This document shows, in pieces, positions 7,188-10,519 of a DNA stretch of 10,519 nucleotides. How positions within the stretch are numbered: the first letter of the stretch is position 1; every line of letters begins with the position of its first letter. The DNA lies in assembly GCA_019117105.1 (NCBI GenBank), contig DXAH01000070.1, positions 1-10,519 of the forward strand, written 5' to 3'. A program made the translations under genes and the position numbers. Below the pieces are notes generated by a model, which was not told where the DNA came from, searched no databases, and saw only the letters and a list, made by a program, of their open reading frames with translations. The stretch comes from Duodenibacillus intestinigallinarum (GTDB lineage Bacteria > Pseudomonadota > Gammaproteobacteria > Burkholderiales > Burkholderiaceae_F).

Positions 7188-8071
7188 TGGGAATGCCGTT
7201 AGAAATAGATAGTCTTGAAGAACTAGAGGAAAATAAGGTTCTAAAAATTAAGATTTATGGCGAAGCATATGACGGTGTTATAGATGCGACTGTGGCTAGC
7301 GCCATTATCGAAATCCAGAACAGAATTTATCAATTTGCCGCACAGGTAAAGTTTGGTGATGAACGCGAAACACGCAGATTAGGCCGCGACGTACGAAAGT
7401 CCTTGCTAGTCCAGTTTCGCATAGAGAGAGGTTGCACCGAAATTCTTGCCGATTTGGTGTTGACCCTGGTGGAAATCTTACGTCCGGTGTTCGAAAAAAT
7501 GACTCCAGAGCAGTTAATTGAAGTTGCCAAATATCTGGCAGCGCTTTTTGCTGGCTACAAGATCACTGACAAGGTCATTCAGGCTGTGAAAGAAAAAACT
7601 CTTGGACAGCAGCGAGATCTTCACGAGGAGAAGATACTTCAGCAACAAGCTGACGCTTTGATTCAATCTGGTAGACAAGCATCAGAGGCAATGGCAAGGC
7701 TCCTCCCGAAGGCCACGGAAATAAATTTTGGGGCGACGAAATATACTAATGAAGAACTTCAAGCAATGAGGGAAACGGCGCCAAAAGAGAGGGCAAAAAG
7801 GCAACAACGGCAGAAAACGTACATTGTTGAAAGAATCGATCTCAGGCGTAGACCTGTTATTTATCTAGATTTGCTTGAAGTTCCTGCTGATGTTGTAGTT
7901 AAAGCGCAATATACAGAAGCAGAGAGTGATGCCTTTTACGATGATGATACAACGATGGCTCTCTGTTCCGCAGCGGCCTCGGGAGAGGAAATCCAACTTG
8001 ATATAGTCGAATCGAGGACGTCTCAGGGAGAGCTGACAAGAGTTGATGTAATTGCCGCAACTAAAGAGTAA
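7187..8071 (+). CDS. Uncharacterised AT-rich gene translationally coupled to the integrase
   Basis: I do not recognise this 294-aa protein. It has no signal peptide. Residues 18-56 look like a beta strand (VLKIKIYGEAYDG) followed by a helix (DATVASAIIEIQNRIYQFAA). Residues 84-136 are hydrophobic helices broken by FEKMTPEQ; these are probably amphipathic or buried rather than clear membrane spans. A charged Gln/Glu/Arg helical stretch runs about 137-210. The C-terminus (210-294) looks beta-rich, with an acidic patch YDDD. The ATG at 7187 shares a base with the integrase TAA. GGAGGAG at 7178-7184 gives better spacing to a second ATG at 7193, which would remove two residues. Codons are visibly AT-richer than in the core genes, suggesting transfer. 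Its place beside the integrase suggests cargo, possibly defensive, but no sequence motif proves that. Confidence 0.8.
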   Translation: MGMPLEIDSLEELEENKVLKIKIYGEAYDGVIDATVASAIIEIQNRIYQFAAQVKFGDERETRRLGRDVRKSLLVQFRIERGCTEILADLVLTLVEILRPVFEKMTPEQLIEVAKYLAALFAGYKITDKVIQAVKEKTLGQQRDLHEEKILQQQADALIQSGRQASEAMARLLPKATEINFGATKYTNEELQAMRETAPKERAKRQQRQKTYIVERIDLRRRPVIYLDLLEVPADVVVKAQYTEAESDAFYDDDTTMALCSAAASGEEIQLDIVESRTSQGELTRVDVIAATKE

Positions 8072-8100
8072 TTTGTAAAGTCACGCAAAACTAAGAATTA

Positions 8101-8131
8101 AGACCCCGCCACTTCGGCGGGGTCTCTGTTT
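8101..8131. terminator. Bidirectional terminator between convergent genes
   Basis: AGACCCCGCC (8101-8110) and GGCGGGGTCT (8116-8125) form a perfect 10-bp stem with loop ACTTC. On the + strand it is followed by a short T-rich run (CTGTTTCT). On the - strand it runs into TTAATTCTTAG. It lies 29 bp after the + strand gene stop and 6 bp after the - strand AlpA-like gene stop, so it can serve both. Confidence 0.82.
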
Positions 8132-8374
8132 CTAAGCCGGCTGTACGACCTTGTCGTGGTTGAGTTCCTTGACCCATTTGAGGATGTCTGACTTTCTCCA
8201 GCGCCGGGCTCGATCTGTGATGTTGAATGGCTTTGGAAATCCGCTTGACGGATCGTTTGTTTTTTTCCAGACGGTGCTTACGCCGATGCCTAGCATGGCG
8301 GCTACTTCTTTGTCCGACAGCATCAGTTGCATAGGTGGTGGAAGTACGGTTTCTGCTTTTCTGCGTTCTCTCAT
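8132..8374 (-). CDS. AlpA-family helix-turn-helix regulator / excisionase-like protein
   Basis: This 80-aa protein has the AlpA/MerR-like small HTH pattern: LMLSDKEVAAMLGIGVSTVWKKTND (18-41), then the wing FPKPFNITDRARRWRKSDILKWVKEL (46-71). AlpA proteins are carried by P4-like satellites and prophages, where they activate integrase expression or act as recombination directionality factors. Here it is encoded convergently to the integrase. The start is clear: AAGGAG lies 8 nt before ATG 8374. The start overlaps the stop of the upstream 73-aa gene as ATGA, so the two are translationally coupled. A shared terminator follows 6 bp after the stop. Which promoter it acts on cannot be read from the sequence. 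Confidence 0.88.
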   Translation of the reverse strand: MRERRKAETVLPPPMQLMLSDKEVAAMLGIGVSTVWKKTNDPSSGFPKPFNITDRARRWRKSDILKWVKELNHDKVVQPA

Positions 8375-8592
8375 TTGTGTGTCTCCTTACTGTCGAATTC
8401 GATTAGCGCGTCATTGATAGCTGCCTGCAGCGCGAGTGCTTCCTGGTCAGTCATGTCGGACAGCCAGATCGTCTTGTACGAGGTGTGCCAAGTGATCCGT
8501 ATGCAGCCGTTTAGAAGGGGCCGGACCTTGATTAGCATCTTTGGGTTTTTAATTAGGATGATCTTGGTTTTGGCTTCGGATGGTGTTTGCAT
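8371..8592 (-). CDS. Small hypothetical phage-type protein (73 aa)
   Basis: I cannot name this family. The protein has a predicted beta-rich first half (KIILIKNPKMLIKVRPLLNGCIRITWHT) and a C-terminal helix (TDQEALALQAAINDALIEF). It has no membrane segment, signal peptide or Cys cluster. I chose ATG 8592, with GAAGAG about 10 nt upstream. A TTG at 8610 would add six residues. The gene overlaps the end of the 244-aa gene upstream by 44 bp and the AlpA-like start downstream by 4 bp. These overlaps, in one direction, indicate a compact phage-style operon and support it being real. Confidence 0.6.
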   Translation of the reverse strand: MQTPSEAKTKIILIKNPKMLIKVRPLLNGCIRITWHTSYKTIWLSDMTDQEALALQAAINDALIEFDSKETHK

Positions 8593-9283
8593 AGCTGGGT
8601 TTCTCTTCAAGGAAAAACATCAATGTGGGCTCTGTGATGCGAACGAATGTCTCGCGTTCTGGGATCATCCAAAAGTTCTGACCATCCTCCCGCACGAGAT
8701 AGCCGGGTTCGCAACGGCCATGCACATAGGCCACGCCTTGGACGCCGCAGCGGCTTACCTCCTCGTCAGTTTCATCGGGAGCGACAACAGCGACGCCTCC
8801 ACGGGCTACGTCCTGGAGCGCCTTGGTCAAATTCAGGTTGTCAGCCTCACGTCTGGCGAACTCGTGCTCGCTTCGGTACAGCTCGCGCATCATCTTGAAG
8901 TACGTCGCAATGGCGTGCTCTAGCGGCTTGAGCATGGCGGCCTCGACAGCCGGGCGCCGTGGTTTTCCTTCTTTGACCTCGTCCGCAAGGTTCTTCATGC
9001 CGTGGATTGCTGCGGTGCCCATCGTGGCAAGCAGCTGATACTCGGCGTCCTGCGAGAACTTCTCAGAGAAAGCGAAGAGTTGCTTCATGGCAAAGATCAG
9101 GTCGCCGTAGCGGCATTGCTCTTGCGTCCCCATGCGTATCAGGCCGAGATCGATCTTGACGGTGTCCTCGAAAATCTTGAAGTCCTTTTCGGTGAGTTGT
9201 CCCCAGCTGTCATAAGCCCACGTTGGAATCTTCGGTCTGCCGGGATGGTACTTCTTGTTGCGCTTTTTCTTTGGCTTGCTCAT
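8549..9283 (-). CDS. Hypothetical phage-associated protein (244 aa)
   Basis: The N-terminus is basic (MSKPKKKRNKKYHPGRPKIP) and is followed by a largely helical region to about 155. The lysine-rich start ending in KYxP, the central helices and the ALDH-like spacing remind me of small hypothetical proteins in betaproteobacterial prophages, but this is a weak resemblance made from memory. Residues about 160-228 form a different, beta-rich segment (GVQGVAYVHGRCEPGYLVREDGQ, then ETFVRITEPTLMFFLEE), perhaps a second small domain. No catalytic motif is recognised. It is the first gene of the minus-strand unit with the 73-aa and AlpA-like genes. ATG 9283 lies only 6 nt after the T run of the dinD terminator, and the sole GGAGG is 14 nt upstream inside the terminator stem, so translation initiation is unusual. 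Confidence 0.75.
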   Translation of the reverse strand: MSKPKKKRNKKYHPGRPKIPTWAYDSWGQLTEKDFKIFEDTVKIDLGLIRMGTQEQCRYGDLIFAMKQLFAFSEKFSQDAEYQLLATMGTAAIHGMKNLADEVKEGKPRRPAVEAAMLKPLEHAIATYFKMMRELYRSEHEFARREADNLNLTKALQDVARGGVAVVAPDETDEEVSRCGVQGVAYVHGRCEPGYLVREDGQNFWMIPERETFVRITEPTLMFFLEEKPSYANTIRSQNQDHPN

Positions 9284-9289
9284 GGCAAT

Positions 9290-9317
9290 AAAAAAAGCCT
9301 CCGCAAGGGAGGCTTTT
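9290..9317 (-). terminator. Rho-independent terminator of dinD (near-bidirectional)
   Basis: AAAAGCCTCC (9293-9302) and GGAGGCTTTT (9308-9317) form a 10-bp stem with loop GCAAG. On the minus strand the stem is followed by seven T (9296-9290), typical of intrinsic termination. It begins 32 bp after the dinD stop. On the plus strand only four T follow. Confidence 0.85.
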
Positions 9318-9349
9318 GTGTTGAGAATTAGCAGATGAGAAATCTGTAG

Positions 9350-10216
9350 TTACGGGGCTGATTTTTGGTTGGCAATTGCTAAGCGCTTTTTCTCTTCACG
9401 TTCCAACTGTTTGATGCTTTTTTCTGGAGTCGGAAGGTCTTCAGGCATTGTGCCACCTAAGTTTTTGATGGTTTGCCGAACGGCGCTGCCAACATCGTAG
9501 TGAGTCTGGTTGGCTTGCGGCTTTCCTTGAACGTGATCTCTGCGAAGCTTTGCTTCAGTCTGCGTGGCACGGAACAAATTAGCTGCCAATTCCTCATGCC
9601 CCATGAAGTCGAGGATGTCGTGGCTCTTCTTTAATTTTTTACGAGCATGAATCTCTTTTGCGCTCAGCCCTCCATACAGTCCCCGGTATCCGTAATTTTG
9701 AAAAATTGCATAGTCTTTAGGTTCCACAACTCCGGCATCGTGCGCTGCGGAACTTAGTCGTTTGTTATGTTCCTTGAGCTCGTGGCGCAGATAGATCCTC
9801 TTCTCATCATCGGAGAGATGTTCGAATTTCTCCTGATCAGAAAGTTCCTGACGCCTTGTTTGGATGGCAAAGTATGTTTGCCCTGCTGCGATAACAGGTT
9901 TGGACGGGTCGCTGTTTTGAACTATGAGGTAGCAGGCATAACGTGACAATGCGACGTCTTCGATTTTTCGTTCCGTTCCATACCCCAAAGAAACCATTTT
10001 CGTCAAGTGGTGAAAATGGTTTTCGACAGGATTGTTTGATTTAAGACAAGATTCCTTGGCTCTGGACAGAGGTTTCTGGAAGCCCTCCCAGCGTGTGTAG
10101 CCAAGCACTTGATAGAGCTCTCTGGCAAGCCAGAATTCTGCACCTTGATCGTCAAAATGCTTAATGCTTTCAAAGTCAGGAGTTGCAAGTTGAGTTAGTG
10201 TTTGTTTATCATCCAT
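9350..10216 (-). CDS. dinD: DNA damage-inducible protein D
   Basis: The 288-aa product is a clear DinD homologue (E. coli 274 aa). The N-terminal Bro-N-like part reads GAEFWLARELYQVLGYTRWEGF (25-46). Conserved blocks follow: EDVALSRYACYLIVQN (86-101), KPVIAAGQTYFAIQTRRQEL (106-125), DYAIFQNYGYRGLYGGL (168-184), ELAANLFRATQTEAKLRR (209-226) and GGTMPEDLPTPEKSIKQLE (254-272). E. coli DinD is induced by DNA damage under LexA control and is reported to inhibit RecA-mediated strand exchange; it often sits on mobile elements. ATG 10216 is supported by AGGGA 8 nt upstream. I found no CTGT-N8-ACAG LexA box in 10217-10519. Upstream is a strong hairpin with the palindrome ACTGATGGTCAGT in and beside its loop. 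A terminator follows the stop. Confidence 0.94.
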   Translation of the reverse strand: MDDKQTLTQLATPDFESIKHFDDQGAEFWLARELYQVLGYTRWEGFQKPLSRAKESCLKSNNPVENHFHHLTKMVSLGYGTERKIEDVALSRYACYLIVQNSDPSKPVIAAGQTYFAIQTRRQELSDQEKFEHLSDDEKRIYLRHELKEHNKRLSSAAHDAGVVEPKDYAIFQNYGYRGLYGGLSAKEIHARKKLKKSHDILDFMGHEELAANLFRATQTEAKLRRDHVQGKPQANQTHYDVGSAVRQTIKNLGGTMPEDLPTPEKSIKQLEREEKKRLAIANQKSAP

Positions 10217-10235
10217 ACGGTATTTCCCTATAGAA

Positions 10236-10265
10236 ATTCTAAGAAAGCTCCGAACTGATGGTCAG
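10236..10265 (-). promoter_or_regulatory. Candidate dinD promoter
   Basis: Read on the minus strand, CTGACC (10265-10260) and TAGAAT (10241-10236) are spaced by 18 bp, matching four and five of six consensus bases. The -35 falls inside the palindrome ACTGATGGTCAGT (10254-10266), so a repressor there could block RNA polymerase. The transcript would begin very close to the ribosome binding site, which weakens the call. Confidence 0.3.
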
Positions 10266-10285
10266 TGTTTGTTCGGAGCTTTTTT
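10244..10285. terminator. Strong hairpin upstream of dinD, terminator-like in both directions
   Basis: AAAGCTCCGAAC (10244-10255) and GTTCGGAGCTTT (10271-10282) form a perfect 12-bp stem around a 15-base loop. Six T (10280-10285) follow on the plus strand; the minus strand has a poorer run, TTTCTT. On the minus strand it would end transcripts from the small upstream ORF before dinD. The partly overlapping palindrome ACTGATGGTCAGT may be an alternative fold or a protein-binding site. Confidence 0.72.
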
Positions 10286-10480
10286 CATTCTACGGGTCTT
10301 ATTGGTAAAGGCAACTTTATTTCGTGGTGTAATGAGCGTTGTTAGCACTACATATTGTGGTGTCCTCATTCTTTTGTAGAGATTACAAGGTAACGGAAAG
10401 ATTAAATTTCGATTTAAAATCTTTTCTTTATCTGTCTTCTCATCTGGAAAGTTGTGCCACACAGTCTTGGTCTCGCTCAT
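10262..10480 (-). CDS. Doubtful small ORF (72 aa), possibly degenerate
   Basis: ATG 10480 has a good GGAG 8 nt upstream, and the first residues (MSETKTVWHNFPDEKTDKEK) look protein-like. The rest (NRNLIFPLPCNLYKRMRTPQYVVLTTLITPRNK) looks like AT-rich non-coding sequence read by chance, and the frame stops inside the hairpin before dinD. It may be a short real gene or the remnant of a frameshifted one. I do not recognise a family. An in-frame TAA lies 3 bp before the ATG. Confidence 0.35.
   Translation of the reverse strand: MSETKTVWHNFPDEKTDKEKILNRNLIFPLPCNLYKRMRTPQYVVLTTLITPRNKVAFTNKTRRMKKAPNKH
10397..10424. repeat. AT-rich imperfect inverted repeat
   Basis: AAAGATT (10397-10403) pairs with AATCTTT (10418-10424), and AAAT (10404-10407) with ATTT (10412-10415), around loop TTCG with a two-A bulge. 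It lies inside the doubtful 72-aa ORF and argues that part of this stretch is regulatory rather than coding. Confidence 0.4.
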
Positions 10481-10519
10481 GTCTTACTCCCACGGGCGGA
10501 ATCTTTTTACTTTTCCTAT

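Noticed and set aside
8327..9331. Plus-strand open frames of up to 198 aa opposite the minus-strand phage genes
   Set aside because: The minus strand has overlapping genes with ribosome binding sites and an AlpA-type HTH; the plus-strand products look like no protein family.
9332..9346. CAGAT/ATCTG inverted repeat just after dinD
   Set aside because: Only 5 bp long with no T tract; it is too weak to call beside the stronger terminator at 9290-9317.
5561..10519. A right attachment repeat copying the tRNA-Pro 3' end
   Set aside because: I looked for the T-arm/acceptor sequence and saw no convincing second copy, so the right boundary is placed outside the window.
10217..10519. LexA (SOS) box upstream of dinD
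   Set aside because: No CTGT-N8-ACAG was found; the closest, CTGT at 10431, has CTGG in place of ACAG.

Overview
The window joins a conserved bacterial core region (about 1-5560) to the left end of an integrated mobile element (about 5600-10519, continuing past the right edge). The order rplT - pheS - pheT - ihfA - merR-like regulator - tRNA-Pro(GGG) is typical of Betaproteobacteria (Burkholderiales). The GC-rich codon use and the IhfA N-terminal extension fit this. A gut Sutterella/Parasutterella-like organism is my inference and cannot be proved from this window.

Core region, all on the + strand. The end of ribosomal protein L20 (1-180) is followed by a strong terminator-like hairpin. Both phenylalanyl-tRNA synthetase subunits (pheS 427-1443, pheT 1463-3868) come next, then IHF alpha (3932-4309) and a second terminator. 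A MerR-type regulator with an unusually long acidic linker and coiled coil follows (4452-5369). Last is tRNA-Pro(GGG) (5484-5560), with a textbook promoter and its own terminator.

Mobile element. The tRNA gene is a plausible attachment site: a tyrosine recombinase with its catalytic residues intact starts 268 bp downstream (5829-7187). The gap holds short direct repeats and an inverted repeat that could be integrase arm sites or operators. The integrase stop overlaps the start of an AT-rich gene of unknown function (7187-8071), so the two are probably co-expressed. A symmetrical terminator at 8101-8125 separates them from a convergent minus-strand cluster. In transcription order that cluster is a poorly conserved small ORF (10480-10262), dinD (10216-9350), a terminator, then an overlapping three-gene unit: a 244-aa phage-type protein, a 73-aa protein and an AlpA-family regulator. 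No copy of the tRNA 3' end was seen to the right, so the far boundary lies outside the window.

How it may work (inference): integrase and AlpA-like regulator control excision and integration. DinD links the element to the DNA-damage response, although I see no canonical LexA box. The integrase-coupled gene is the most likely uncharacterised cargo.
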